From Streptomyces sp. cf386 (lineage in GTDB: Bacteria; Actinomycetota; Actinomycetes; Streptomycetales; Streptomycetaceae), in the NCBI RefSeq assembly GCF_900103585.1, contig NZ_FNHV01000018.1:1-64000 (forward strand): a stretch of 64,000 nucleotides of DNA, written 5' to 3'. Both the position numbers and the translations under genes were made by a program. The notes below the pieces were generated by a model. That model saw only the letters and a program-made list of their open reading frames with translations, was not told the DNA's origin and did no database searches. Positions within the stretch are counted from its first letter, which is position 1. Each line of letters starts with the position of its first letter. Below are positions 50,154 to 59,467 of this stretch, piece after piece.

Positions 50154-52334
50154 TCAACGGCCGTCCGTGAACGTCTCGCCCTTCTCCGCCTTCTCCACCA
50201 GCAGCGAGGGCGGCGTGAACCGCTCCCCGTAACGCTCGGCCAGCTCACGCGCGCGTGCCACGAAACCGGGCAGCCCACCCTCGTAGCCGTTGATGTACTG
50301 GAGGATGCCGCCAGTCCACCCGGGGAAGCCGATGCCGAAGATGGAGCCGATGTTGGCGTCGGCGACGGAGGTCAGGACGCCTTCCTCCACCAGCTTGACC
50401 GTGTCGAGCGCCTCCGAGAACAGCATGCGCTCCTGCATGTCCTCGAACGGGATCTCGTGCCCCGGCTTGGTGAAGTGCTCCCGCAGGCCCGGCCACAGCC
50501 CGGCCCGCTTGCCGTCCTCGCCGTACTCGTAGAAGCCCGCCCCGCCGCTGCGGCCGGTCCGGCCGAACTCGTCCACCATGCGGTCGATGACGCCCTCGGC
50601 GGGGTGCGACGTCCAGGTGCCGCCCGCCTCTTCCACGGCCCGCTTGGACTCGTTACGGATCTTGCGCGGCAGGGTGAGCGTCAGCTCGTCCATCAGGGAG
50701 AGGACCTTGGCGGGGTAGCCCGCCTGCGCCGCCGCCTGTTCGACGGACGCGGGCTCGACGCCCTCGCCGACCATCGCCACGCCCTCGTTGATGAAGTGGC
50801 CGATGACCCGGGAGGTGAAGAAGCCGCGGGAGTCGTTCACGACGATCGGCGTCTTGTTGATCTGCCGGACCAGGTCGAAGGCGCGGGCCAGCGCCTCCTC
50901 CCCCGTCTGCTCGCCCTTGATGATCTCGACGAGCGGCATCTTGTCGACGGGCGAGAAGAAGTGCAGCCCGATGAAGTCGGCCTGGCGCTCCACGCCTTCG
51001 GCGAGGGCGGTGATCGGGAGCGTCGAGGTGTTGGAGCACAGCAGCGCGTCCGGCTCGACGATGTCCTGGATCTCCTGGAACACCTTGTGCTTGAGCTCGG
51101 GGTTCTCGAAGACGGCCTCGATCACCGCGTCGCAGCCGGCCACGTCCTGCGGGTCGGCCGTCGGCGTGATGCGGGCCAGCAGCGCGTCGGCCTTCTCCTG
51201 CGTCGTACGGCCCCGGGAGACCGCCTTGGCGCACAGCTTCTCGGAGTAGCCCTTGCCCTTGACGGCGGCTTCCAGCGCGACGTCCTTCAGGACGACCTCG
51301 ATGCCGGCGCGGGCGCACGAGTAGGCGATGCCCGCGCCCATCATCCCGGCGCCGAGGACGGCGACCTTGCGGACCTTGCGCGGCTCGATGCCCTTGGGGC
51401 GGTTGGCGCCCGAGTTGACGGCCTGGAGGTCGAAGAAGAACGCCTGGATCATGTTCTTGGACGTCTGGCCCGCCGCCAGCTCCACGAAGTAGCGGGCCTC
51501 GATGGCCTGCGCGGTCTCGAAGTCGACCTGGGAGCCCTCGACGGCGGCCGCGAGGATGTTGCGCGGGGCCGGGTAGGGGGCGCCGTTCGTCTGCTTGCGC
51601 AGGTTGGCCGGGAAGGCGGGCAGGTTCGCCGCGAACTTGGGGTTGGCGGGGGTGCCGCCGGGGATCCGGTAGCCCGGCTTGTCCCAGGGCTGCTGCGACT
51701 CGGGGTTGGCCTCGATGAAGGCGCGGGCCTTGGCGAGCAGCTCCTCCTGGGTGGCGGCCACGTCATCGACCAGGCCGTTCTGCAGGGCTCGCTGCGGGTT
51801 GTACTGGGTGCCCTGGAGCAGGACCTTCAGCAGCGCGTCGGCGATGCCGAGCAGGCGGACGGTGCGGACGACACCGCCGCCGCCGGGCAGCAGGCCGAGG
51901 GTGACCTCAGGGCAGCCGATCTTGGAGCCGGGCGCGTCGAGGGCGATGCGGTGATGGCAGGCGAGCGCGATCTCGTAACCGCCGCCGAGGGCCGCGCCGT
52001 TCAGCGCGGCGACGACCGGCTTGCCGAGGATCTCGATACGGCGCAGGTTGCGCTTGATGGCCATGCCGCCGTCGAACAGGTCCTGCGCGGTCTCGGGGGT
52101 GACGCGGATCAGGTCGCGCAGGTCACCGCCGGCGAAGAAGGTCTTCTTGGCGGAGGTGATGATGACACCGCGGATGGTGTCTTTCTCCGCCTCCAGGCGG
52201 TCGACGACCACGGCGAGGGAGTCGCGGAACGCCTGGTTCATGGTGTTCGCGGACTGGTTGGGGTCGTCCAGGACGAGGGTGACGACGCCCGAACGGTCCT
52301 GCTCCCAGCGGATGGTGGTGGACTCAGTGCTCAT
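50154..52334 (-). CDS. fatty acid oxidation complex subunit alpha (FadB-like, hydratase plus 3-hydroxyacyl-CoA dehydrogenase)
   Basis: This 726-residue bifunctional enzyme has a crotonase domain at residues 1-190 (oxyanion motifs KTFFAGGDLRDL and GAALGGGYEIALACH) and a NAD-binding 3-hydroxyacyl-CoA dehydrogenase domain (VAVLGAGMMGAGIAYSCA). The dehydrogenase has catalytic His and Glu in GLHFFSPVDKMPLVEII and a C-terminal 3HCDH helical domain (GRSGGAGFYEYGEDGKRAGL). It performs the hydration and oxidation steps of beta-oxidation. ATG 52334 has GGAG upstream; the thiolase partner gene is 34 bp before it on the same strand. Confidence 0.95.
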   Translation of the reverse strand: MSTESTTIRWEQDRSGVVTLVLDDPNQSANTMNQAFRDSLAVVVDRLEAEKDTIRGVIITSAKKTFFAGGDLRDLIRVTPETAQDLFDGGMAIKRNLRRIEILGKPVVAALNGAALGGGYEIALACHHRIALDAPGSKIGCPEVTLGLLPGGGGVVRTVRLLGIADALLKVLLQGTQYNPQRALQNGLVDDVAATQEELLAKARAFIEANPESQQPWDKPGYRIPGGTPANPKFAANLPAFPANLRKQTNGAPYPAPRNILAAAVEGSQVDFETAQAIEARYFVELAAGQTSKNMIQAFFFDLQAVNSGANRPKGIEPRKVRKVAVLGAGMMGAGIAYSCARAGIEVVLKDVALEAAVKGKGYSEKLCAKAVSRGRTTQEKADALLARITPTADPQDVAGCDAVIEAVFENPELKHKVFQEIQDIVEPDALLCSNTSTLPITALAEGVERQADFIGLHFFSPVDKMPLVEIIKGEQTGEEALARAFDLVRQINKTPIVVNDSRGFFTSRVIGHFINEGVAMVGEGVEPASVEQAAAQAGYPAKVLSLMDELTLTLPRKIRNESKRAVEEAGGTWTSHPAEGVIDRMVDEFGRTGRSGGAGFYEYGEDGKRAGLWPGLREHFTKPGHEIPFEDMQERMLFSEALDTVKLVEEGVLTSVADANIGSIFGIGFPGWTGGILQYINGYEGGLPGFVARARELAERYGERFTPPSLLVEKAEKGETFTDGR

Positions 52335-52368
52335 GTGGAGATGCTCCGTGTGATCCGTCGGGAGGGGG

Positions 52369-53583
<1,215 letters not shown>

Positions 53584-53604
53584 AAGCAAGCCTTTCAGTG
53601 AGGG

Positions 53605-54747
53605 TTAGCCCAGCAGGGAACGGCCGATGATCTCCTTCATGATCTCGGTCGTCCCGCCGTAGATGGTCTGGATGCGGCCGTCGGTGAAGGCACGGGCGAC
53701 CGGGTATTCGCTCATGTAGCCGTAGCCGCCGTGCAGCTGCAGACAGCGGTCGGCGACCCGCTTCTGGAGCTCGGTCGCCCACCACTTGGCCATCGACGCG
53801 TGGACGGCGTCCAGCTCCCCGTTCGCGTGATCCGCTATGCAGCGGTCGAGGAACGTGCGGGTGACGGCGCACTCGGTGGCCATCTCGGCCACTTCGAAGC
53901 GGATGTGCTGCTTGGTCGCCAGCGGCCGGCCGAAGGCCTCGCGCTCCTTGACGTACTCGGTGGTGATCTCCAGCAGGTGTTCGGCGGCGGCGATCGCGGA
54001 GACGGCGATGCTCAGGCGCTCCTGCGCGAGGTTCGTCATCAGGTGCACGAAGGCGCCGTTGAGCGTGCCCAGGAGGTTCTCCTTGGGCACGCGTACGTCG
54101 TGGAAGAACAACTCGGCCGTGTCCTGCGCCTTCTGGCCGATCTTGTCGAGGTTGCGGCCCCGCTCGAAGCCGTCCATGCCGCGCTCGACGACGAGCAGGG
54201 ACAGGCCGTGGGCGCCGCCCTCGGGGGTCGTCTTCGCGACGACGATCACCAGGTCGGCGAGGATGCCGTTGGAGATGAACGTCTTGGAGCCGTTCAGCAC
54301 CCAGTGGTCGCCGCGGTCCTCCGCGTGGGTGCGGATGCCCTGGAGGTCGGAGCCCGCGCCGGGCTCGGTCATGGCGATGGCCGTGATCAGGGTGCCGTCG
54401 CAGAAGCCGGGCAGCCAGCGGCGCTTCTGCTCGTCGGTGGCGAGGCCGGTCAGATACGGGCCGATGATGTCGTTGTGCAGGCCGAGGGCGAGTCCGGGCG
54501 CGCCCGCGCGCGTGAACTCCTCGGCGAGGACGGCGCTGTAGCGGAAGTCGACGGTGCCGCCGCCTCCGTACTCCTCGGGCGCGGCGAAGCCGAGCAGGCC
54601 CTGCCTGCCTGCCGCGCGCCAGGCGTCGCGGGAGACGATGCCGTCCTTCTCCCACTGCTCGTAGTACGGCAGCACCTCCTTGGCCAGGAAGCTGCGCACG
54701 GTCTCGCGGAACGCGTCGTGCTCGGGGGCGAAGATCTGGCGCTTCAT
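53605..54747 (-). CDS. acyl-CoA dehydrogenase
   Basis: This 380-residue flavoprotein has the acyl-CoA dehydrogenase signature (AMTEPGAGSDLQGIRTHAED) and the FAD-binding C-terminal segment (LQLHGGYGYMSEYPVARAFTD). The catalytic Glu is probably in YGGTTEIMKEIIGRS. It performs the first oxidation of an acyl-CoA thioester. The ATG at 54747 overlaps the CoA-transferase stop by 4 bp (ATGA), so the gene is translated as part of one operon. Chain-length preference is unknown. Confidence 0.94.
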   Translation of the reverse strand: MKRQIFAPEHDAFRETVRSFLAKEVLPYYEQWEKDGIVSRDAWRAAGRQGLLGFAAPEEYGGGGTVDFRYSAVLAEEFTRAGAPGLALGLHNDIIGPYLTGLATDEQKRRWLPGFCDGTLITAIAMTEPGAGSDLQGIRTHAEDRGDHWVLNGSKTFISNGILADLVIVVAKTTPEGGAHGLSLLVVERGMDGFERGRNLDKIGQKAQDTAELFFHDVRVPKENLLGTLNGAFVHLMTNLAQERLSIAVSAIAAAEHLLEITTEYVKEREAFGRPLATKQHIRFEVAEMATECAVTRTFLDRCIADHANGELDAVHASMAKWWATELQKRVADRCLQLHGGYGYMSEYPVARAFTDGRIQTIYGGTTEIMKEIIGRSLLG

Positions 54748-55955
54748 GGGAGGTCCTTCGTTGCGGGGCCGTTCGTTTCAGGGCCGTTCGCTTCAGGGCC
54801 CTTCATTGCCGGGCCGTCCGAGTCGGTGCCCTTCAGGAGGTCGGGTACGTCCCAGTCGCGGGCCACCTCCGCCGTGTCGGCGCCCGGTTGCGCGGGGCCG
54901 GTGCGTACGGCGGTGGGGGTGGCCGAGAAGCGGGGCGCGGGGGCGGGCTGGGTGATGCCGCCGTGGTCGGTGAAGGTGCCGCGGGCGGCGAGGTGCGGGT
55001 GGTGCGGGGCCTCGCGCAGGGACAGGACGGGGGCCACACAGGCGTCGGTGCCCTCGAAGACGGCCGTCCACTCGTCCCGCGTACGGGACTTGAAGCGGGC
55101 GGCGACGGCCTCGCGCAGCTCGCCCCAGCGGGACCAGTCCTTGCGGGCGGAGGCGAACTCCGTGATGCCGAGGAGCCCCAGGAACTCGTCGTAGAACTGC
55201 GGCTCCAGCGCACCTACCGCCATGTACTTCCCGTCGGCCGTCTCATAGGTGCCGTAGTACGGGCAGCCGCCGTCCAGCAGGTTGGCGCCGCGCCGGTCCT
55301 GCCAGCCGCCGGCGGCGAGCATGCCGTGGATCATCGCGGCGAGGTGGGAGGTGCCGTCGACGATGGCGGCGTCGACGACCTGGCCGGTGCCGGTCGCGCG
55401 CGCGTGGTGGAGCGCGGCGAGGACGCCGACGACGAGGTAGAGGGAGCCGCCCGCGTAGTCGCCGACGAGGTTGGCGGGGACGGCCGGTGGCTCGTCGGGG
55501 CTGCCGATCATGCCGAGGGTGCCGGTGAGCGCGATGTACGCGATGTCGTGACCGGCGCGGTCGGCGAGCGGCCCCTCCTGGCCCCAGCCGGTCATCCGGC
55601 CGTAGACCAGCCCGGGGTTGCGGGCGTGGCAGGCCTCCGGGCCGACGCCGAGGCGCTCGGCGACGCCGGGGCGGTTGCCCTCGATGAGGATGTCGGCGTG
55701 AGCGGCCAGGTCGAGGACGCGGGCCGCGCCGTCGGGAGACTTCAGGTCGATGATCACCGAGCGCTTGTTGCGGTTGGTGATGTCGTACGCGGTGTTGATC
55801 GCGAGCCCCGTGCCGCCGGGCCGGTCCACGCGCACGACGTCGGCCCCCAGGTCGGCGAGGAGCATGGCCGCGAACGGGCCGGGCCCGATCCCGGCCAGTT
55901 CGACCACGCGCACGCCGGTGAGCGGGCCGTGCCCGGGCGTCGTTGCCGTTGTCAT
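54744..55955 (-). CDS. CaiB/BaiF family CoA transferase or alpha-methylacyl-CoA racemase
   Basis: This 403-residue protein of the class III CoA-transferase family begins MTTATTPGHGPLTGVRVVEL and has the conserved segments GPGPFAAMLLADLGADVVRVD and NRNKRSVIIDLKS. The motif GHDIAYIALTG contains the aspartate used by class III enzymes, and RAGHDIAYIALTGTLGMIG resembles alpha-methylacyl-CoA racemase as well, so either activity is possible. The C-terminal tail has a repeated Gly-Pro-x pattern encoded by 15 bp direct repeats. It heads the acyl-CoA catabolism operon and its stop overlaps the dehydrogenase start. Confidence 0.9.
   Translation of the reverse strand: MTTATTPGHGPLTGVRVVELAGIGPGPFAAMLLADLGADVVRVDRPGGTGLAINTAYDITNRNKRSVIIDLKSPDGAARVLDLAAHADILIEGNRPGVAERLGVGPEACHARNPGLVYGRMTGWGQEGPLADRAGHDIAYIALTGTLGMIGSPDEPPAVPANLVGDYAGGSLYLVVGVLAALHHARATGTGQVVDAAIVDGTSHLAAMIHGMLAAGGWQDRRGANLLDGGCPYYGTYETADGKYMAVGALEPQFYDEFLGLLGITEFASARKDWSRWGELREAVAARFKSRTRDEWTAVFEGTDACVAPVLSLREAPHHPHLAARGTFTDHGGITQPAPAPRFSATPTAVRTGPAQPGADTAEVARDWDVPDLLKGTDSDGPAMKGPEANGPETNGPATKDLP
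54751..54810 (-). repeat. 15 bp tandem repeats encoding the C-terminal tail of the CoA transferase
   Basis: Four adjacent 15 bp units lie at 54751-54765, 54766-54780, 54781-54795 and 54796-54810; the middle two differ at one base. On the coding strand they give a five-residue repeat of Gly-Pro plus variable residues before the stop. The multiple of three keeps the frame, so tail length can vary between strains. Confidence 0.8.
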
Positions 55956-55978
55956 CCAGCCCCCATTGGCGTGACACA

Positions 55979-55995
55979 ACTGATGTAACACCAGT
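55979..55995. promoter_or_regulatory. 17 bp near-perfect palindrome at the acyl-CoA operon start site
   Basis: ACTGATGTAACACCAGT has arms ACTG-x-TGT and ACA-x-CAGT around a central A. It lies just downstream of a candidate promoter read on the minus strand: -35 TTGTGC (56020-56025), 17 bp spacer, -10 TAGCAT (55997-56002). A bound repressor would overlap the transcription start. Confidence 0.6.
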
Positions 55996-56034
55996 GATGC
56001 TATGAACGTGCCCCGACAGGCACAAGGCCTGAGC

Positions 56035-56068
56035 GAGCAAGCGCTTAGCCAATTTACCGACCGGTCAG
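56035..56068. promoter_or_regulatory. two further TetR-type operator candidates upstream of the acyl-CoA operon
   Basis: AAGCGCTT (56039-56046) forms the core of GAGCAAGCGCTTAGCC, and TACCGACCGGTCAG (56055-56068) resembles the GACCGGTC-centred TetR operators frequent in front of Streptomyces fatty-acid genes. They lie 80-110 bp upstream of the CoA-transferase start. Confidence 0.5.
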
Positions 56069-56470
56069 CGTCCGTCCAGCTCCGCCGTCAGTCGCTTCGG
56101 CGCTATCACCCGGTGGCTCTCCTCCACCCAGTCGCACAGCAGCTCCGCCGCCGGGGCGCCCTTCTGCTCCAGCGGGATGCTCACCCAGCCCGACTTGCCC
56201 AGGCCGTATCCGGCGGGCTCGGCGCCCGGGCAGGTCAGGGCGTGGGCGTGCGCCGACTCGTCCTTGAGCTTCACGGTGATGCCCAGCGGATAGCTGCCGT
56301 CGTCCACGCCGAGGAAGACGAACACCTTCTTGTTGACCTTCGCGACCGTCTCGCCCCACGGGCTGTATCGATATGCGGCTCCGCCGCGCGGCCTCGGTGG
56401 CACCCGGCAGCCCGAGCGCGAACTCGCGCACTTTCTCCCACTTCTTCAGGGCATTCCTGGGCACGGCCAC
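56065..56470 (-). pseudogene. YjbR/MmcQ-family protein, frame broken by an inserted segment
   Basis: The gene begins at GTG 56470 after GGAGGT (VAVPRNALKKWEKVREFALGLPGATE). It then loses the family frame in about 25 bp between residues 26 and 36 and resumes in the next frame as YSPWGETVAKVNKKVFVFLG to the stop at 56065. The expected family sequence would join ...LPGATE directly to a Pro-Trp-Gly-Glu-Thr segment. The extra stretch contains the 10 bp palindrome GCCGCGCGGC and could be an insertion. A GTG at 56403 in the second frame could re-initiate a truncated protein. This is therefore probably inactive or a sequencing problem. Confidence 0.72.
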
Positions 56471-56562
56471 CGCACTACCTCCGGGCTCGTCGTCGGGCTC
56501 CGCACACCTCACGCTAGCCTCGGCCACCGACAACGGCGCGTGGTGCGGAACCGAGGGGTGTC

Positions 56563-57744
56563 ATGAGCAGGCTGAGCAGGACGGATCGTCCGTACGACAT
56601 CGTGCTCTTCGGAGCCACGGGCTTCGTCGGAGCGCTCACCGCGGAGTACCTCGCCGCGCACGCGCCCGAGGGGCTGCGCTGGGCGATCGCCGGGCGCAGC
56701 GGCCAGAAGCTGGAGTTGCTGCGCGCGTCGCTGCCCGGCGGCGGTGAGGGGATCGGGTTGCTGGAGGCTGACGTCGCCGATCCGGCCTCGATGCGTCGTC
56801 TCGCCGAGCACGCGCGCGTGGTGGCCACGACGGTGGGCCCCTATGTGAAGTACGGCGAGGATCTCGTCGCCGCCTGCGCGGACACCGGTGCCGACTATCT
56901 CGACCTGTCCGGTGAGCCGGAGTTCGTGGACCGGACGTACGTCCTGCACGACGCACGCGCGCGTGAGACGGGCGCACGGCTGGTGCACGCCTGCGGCTTC
57001 GACTCCGTCCCGCACGACCTGGGTGCGTACTTCACGGTCCAGCAGCTGCCGGAGGACGTCCCGCTCACGGTGGACGGGTTCGTGACCGCAGACGCCACCT
57101 TCTCGGGCGGTACCTTCGCGTCGGCGCTCAACCAGTTCTCGCGTGGGCGGCAGATGCTGGCCGCCGCACGTGACCGGGCCCGGCACGAGCCCCGGTTGAT
57201 GGGGCGCCGGGCGCTGGCGCCGACGGGCACGCCCCGGTTCGCCAAGGAGGTCGGCGCCTGGGCGGTGCCGCTGCCGACGATCGACCCGCAGATCGTCAAG
57301 CGCTCCGCGAGGGCCCTGGAGCGCTACGGCCCCGACTTCCGCTACCGCCACTACGCCGCCGTACGGCATCTGCCCGTCGCGGTCGGCGGGGTCGCGGCGA
57401 TGGGCGCGCTCTTCACGGCCGCTCAACTGCCGCCCGCCCGGCACTGGTTGTCCGACCGGCTCAAGCCCGGCGAGGGGCCGGGCCCCGAGAAGCGCGCGAA
57501 GAGCTGGTTCTCGGTCCGCTTCGTCGGCGAGGGCGGTGGACGGCGGGTGTTCACCGAGGTCGCGGGCGGTGACCCCGGCTACGGCGAGACGGCGAAGATG
57601 TTCGCCGAGTCGGCACTGTCCCTCGCCTTCGACGACCTGCCCCCTACGGCCGGGCAGGTCACGACGGCGGTCGCGATGGGAGACGCGCTGATCGAGCGAC
57701 TGCGCCGAGCGGGGCTCACCTTCCGGGTGGCCGCGACCCGCTGA
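56563..57744 (+). CDS. saccharopine dehydrogenase family/trans-acting enoyl reductase-like protein
   Basis: This 393-residue protein has an N-terminal NAD(P)-binding Rossmann motif (DIVLFGATGFVGALTAEYL) and the pattern ATTVGPYVKYGEDLVAACADTGADYLDLSGEPEF, as in saccharopine-dehydrogenase-like proteins and mycobacterial trans-acting enoyl reductases. A hydrophobic segment near residues 270-295 (AVGGVAAMGALFTAAQL) may be peripheral to membrane. A strong bidirectional hairpin follows. No lipid synthesis genes are adjacent, so the substrate is unknown. Confidence 0.9.
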   Translation: MSRLSRTDRPYDIVLFGATGFVGALTAEYLAAHAPEGLRWAIAGRSGQKLELLRASLPGGGEGIGLLEADVADPASMRRLAEHARVVATTVGPYVKYGEDLVAACADTGADYLDLSGEPEFVDRTYVLHDARARETGARLVHACGFDSVPHDLGAYFTVQQLPEDVPLTVDGFVTADATFSGGTFASALNQFSRGRQMLAAARDRARHEPRLMGRRALAPTGTPRFAKEVGAWAVPLPTIDPQIVKRSARALERYGPDFRYRHYAAVRHLPVAVGGVAAMGALFTAAQLPPARHWLSDRLKPGEGPGPEKRAKSWFSVRFVGEGGGRRVFTEVAGGDPGYGETAKMFAESALSLAFDDLPPTAGQVTTAVAMGDALIERLRRAGLTFRVAATR

Positions 57745-57761
57745 ACCGATCCTGCGGAGCC

Positions 57762-57785
57762 CCGCTCCGGCCGCTGCCGGAGCGG
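57762..57785. terminator. bidirectional hairpin terminator
   Basis: A perfect 10 bp stem (CCGCTCCGGC with GCCGGAGCGG) and 4 nt loop lies between the convergent enoyl-reductase-like and small membrane-protein genes. It can serve both strands. Confidence 0.82.
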
Positions 57786-57805
57786 CCGCCGCGCCCCGTC
57801 CGCTG

Positions 57806-57952
57806 CTAGAGCGGCCACCCGGCGATGGTGTAGATCATCCCGACGATCCAGCCCAGCCCGGCCAGGGTGGCCAGAACGAGCGCGGCCGTCACGGCGCGCT
57901 CGATGGGGCGGTCGGGGTCGGCGAGGGGCTTCGGGGAGCGGTGCGTCGTCAT
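57806..57952 (-). CDS. small membrane protein, 48 aa
   Basis: ATG 57952 gives a 48-residue protein: a polar, charged N-terminus (MTTHRSPKPLADPDRPIERA), then one hydrophobic helix (VTAALVLATLAGLGWIVGMI) and a short C-terminus. Codon use at third positions is GC-rich as in real genes. I do not recognise the family. It ends close to the bidirectional terminator and has no obvious partner. Confidence 0.65.
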   Translation of the reverse strand: MTTHRSPKPLADPDRPIERAVTAALVLATLAGLGWIVGMIYTIAGWPL

Positions 57953-58043
57953 GCGGCCCAGCCTGCCGGGCAGCGTGACGTACTCACATCCGTACGGGTA
58001 CTCAGTCCGGGTACTCAGATCACGCACGCCTCAACGAGCCGCC

Positions 58044-58733
58044 TCACGGAGCCGCTTCCCGCAGCGCACTCCGGCACAGCGCGTCCGCCCTGCGCGTGGT
58101 CTCCGGAAGCCGGTACTCGGGGCTCAGCGCGAGCGTGTGCGCGCAGGCGTTGTCGAGGGTCACCCGGTGACCGACCGAGACGAAGACCGGCTTGACCGCG
58201 TCCCGGGTCCGCAGGGCGCGGCCGACCTCCTCGTCGTCCGCCAGCAGCGGGGCGGAGGAGCCGCGCGGTGCGTCCGGGTCGTCGTAGGTGAAGGTGAACG
58301 GGTTCTTGGCGACGCCGATCGTGGGCAGGCCGGTGAGGACGCCGAGGTGGCTCGCGAGGCCGAAGCGGCGGGGGTGGGCGAGGCCGTAGCCGTCGCACAC
58401 GACCAGTCCGGGCGGGCAGGGCAGGGCGTCGAGCGCGGCCAGGACCGTGGGGATCTCCCGGAAGGCGAGCAGGCCGGGGACGTACCGGAAGGAGACCGGG
58501 CCGACCGCCGTGGCCTCGGCGACGACGTCCAGGGTCGCCGCGTCGAGGACGACCGCCGCGGCGGCGACGACATCGCGCTCGTCATCGTAGGCCACGTCCA
58601 CTCCGGTCACGTGACCGGTTCCGGGCGGTGGCCCCGGCTCGTCGAGCACCACCCGTTCCCGCAGCTCGTCCTGAACGGCGCGGGCCTCTTCCTCGGTCGC
58701 GGGCCAGCCCGCGGGAATCTGTACGGTCGTCAT
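58044..58733 (-). CDS. nfi: endonuclease V
   Basis: This 229-residue protein has the endonuclease V catalytic Asp in TGVDVAYDDERD, and the conserved segments FREIPTVLAALD, VCDGYGLAHPRRFGLASHLGVLTGLPTIGVAKN and VKPVFVSVGHRVTL. The enzyme cleaves DNA or RNA near deoxyinosine. The ATG at 58733 is preferred; a GTG three codons earlier is possible. It diverges from a YciI-like gene with a promoter region of 60 bp. Confidence 0.95.
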   Translation of the reverse strand: MTTVQIPAGWPATEEEARAVQDELRERVVLDEPGPPPGTGHVTGVDVAYDDERDVVAAAAVVLDAATLDVVAEATAVGPVSFRYVPGLLAFREIPTVLAALDALPCPPGLVVCDGYGLAHPRRFGLASHLGVLTGLPTIGVAKNPFTFTYDDPDAPRGSSAPLLADDEEVGRALRTRDAVKPVFVSVGHRVTLDNACAHTLALSPEYRLPETTRRADALCRSALREAAP

Positions 58734-58795
58734 GGTGGGCACGAGCGTACGGGGACAAAGCCGGCCGCCGGGGGGCCAGGGGTAGGCTGGTGATC

Positions 58796-59092
58796 ATGTT
58801 CGTGCTGGAGCTGACCTACACCGCCCCGATCGAGGCCGTCGACGCCGTACTGGAGGCGCATGTGGCGTGGCTCGACGAGCAGTACGAGCAGGGGGTGTTC
58901 CTCGCGTCCGGGCGCAAGAACCCCCGTGACGGCGGAGTGATCATCGCCGTCGCGGAGACCCGGGCCCGGATCGAGGAGATCGCCGCGACCGATCCGTTCG
59001 TCGGCGCCGGCGTTTGCGCGTACCGCATCACCGAGTTCGCCGCCACGAAGACGGCGCCGGAGCTCACGCGGCACCGCGAGACACCTGCCTGA
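58796..59092 (+). CDS. YciI-like protein
   Basis: This 98-residue ferredoxin-like fold protein begins MFVLELTYTAPIEAVDAVLEAHVAWLDEQYEQGVFLASG and ends with RITEFAATKTAP. The His-Asp pair of YciI (HVAWLDE) is visible. A -10, TAGGCT, lies 8 bp before ATG 58796, so the message is probably leaderless. Function in vivo is unknown. It is divergent from endonuclease V. Confidence 0.87.
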   Translation: MFVLELTYTAPIEAVDAVLEAHVAWLDEQYEQGVFLASGRKNPRDGGVIIAVAETRARIEEIAATDPFVGAGVCAYRITEFAATKTAPELTRHRETPA

Positions 59093-59095
59093 CCG

Positions 59096-59422
59096 TCACT
59101 TGCCGCCCAGCGCCTGCTTGAGCTGGGTCTTGTTCATGTCCGAACGCCCGTGGATGTTGCGCCGCTTGGCCTCCTCGTACAGCTGGTCGTACGTGGGGCC
59201 CTGGGATCCCTTGCCCGACCGCTGACCGCCGCGCTTGCCGGACGACATGTCCTGGGTGGACGTACGGCTCGCGGTCTTCGACTCACCGGAGCGGGCGCGC
59301 TCCTTGTTGACCGTCCGCGCGGCGATCTCCTCGGCCCGCTCGGCGCTCTCGCCCCGGTCCTGGGCGCTCTCCTTGATGTGCTCGTACTGGCGTTCCCGCT
59401 TGGGGCTCGAACCGCGTGGCAT
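59096..59422 (-). CDS. ChaB/Rho-N-like small basic protein (plasmid-stabilisation-type)
   Basis: This 108-residue protein has an N-terminal highly charged part (MPRGSSPKRERQYEHIKESAQDRGESAERAEEIAARTVNKERARSGES shortened here to its pattern of Arg/Glu) and a C-terminal SAP/Rho-N-like helix-extended-helix (TYDQLYEEAKRRNIHG, then KTQLKQALGGK). Such proteins are often labelled plasmid stabilisation protein in Streptomyces; a nucleic-acid-binding role is plausible. It converges with YciI with a 3 bp gap. Confidence 0.8.
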   Translation of the reverse strand: MPRGSSPKRERQYEHIKESAQDRGESAERAEEIAARTVNKERARSGESKTASRTSTQDMSSGKRGGQRSGKGSQGPTYDQLYEEAKRRNIHGRSDMNKTQLKQALGGK

Positions 59423-59467
59423 GGGGGGTCACTCCTCTCGGCCGGCGCCCGAGTACCCACATTCGGC

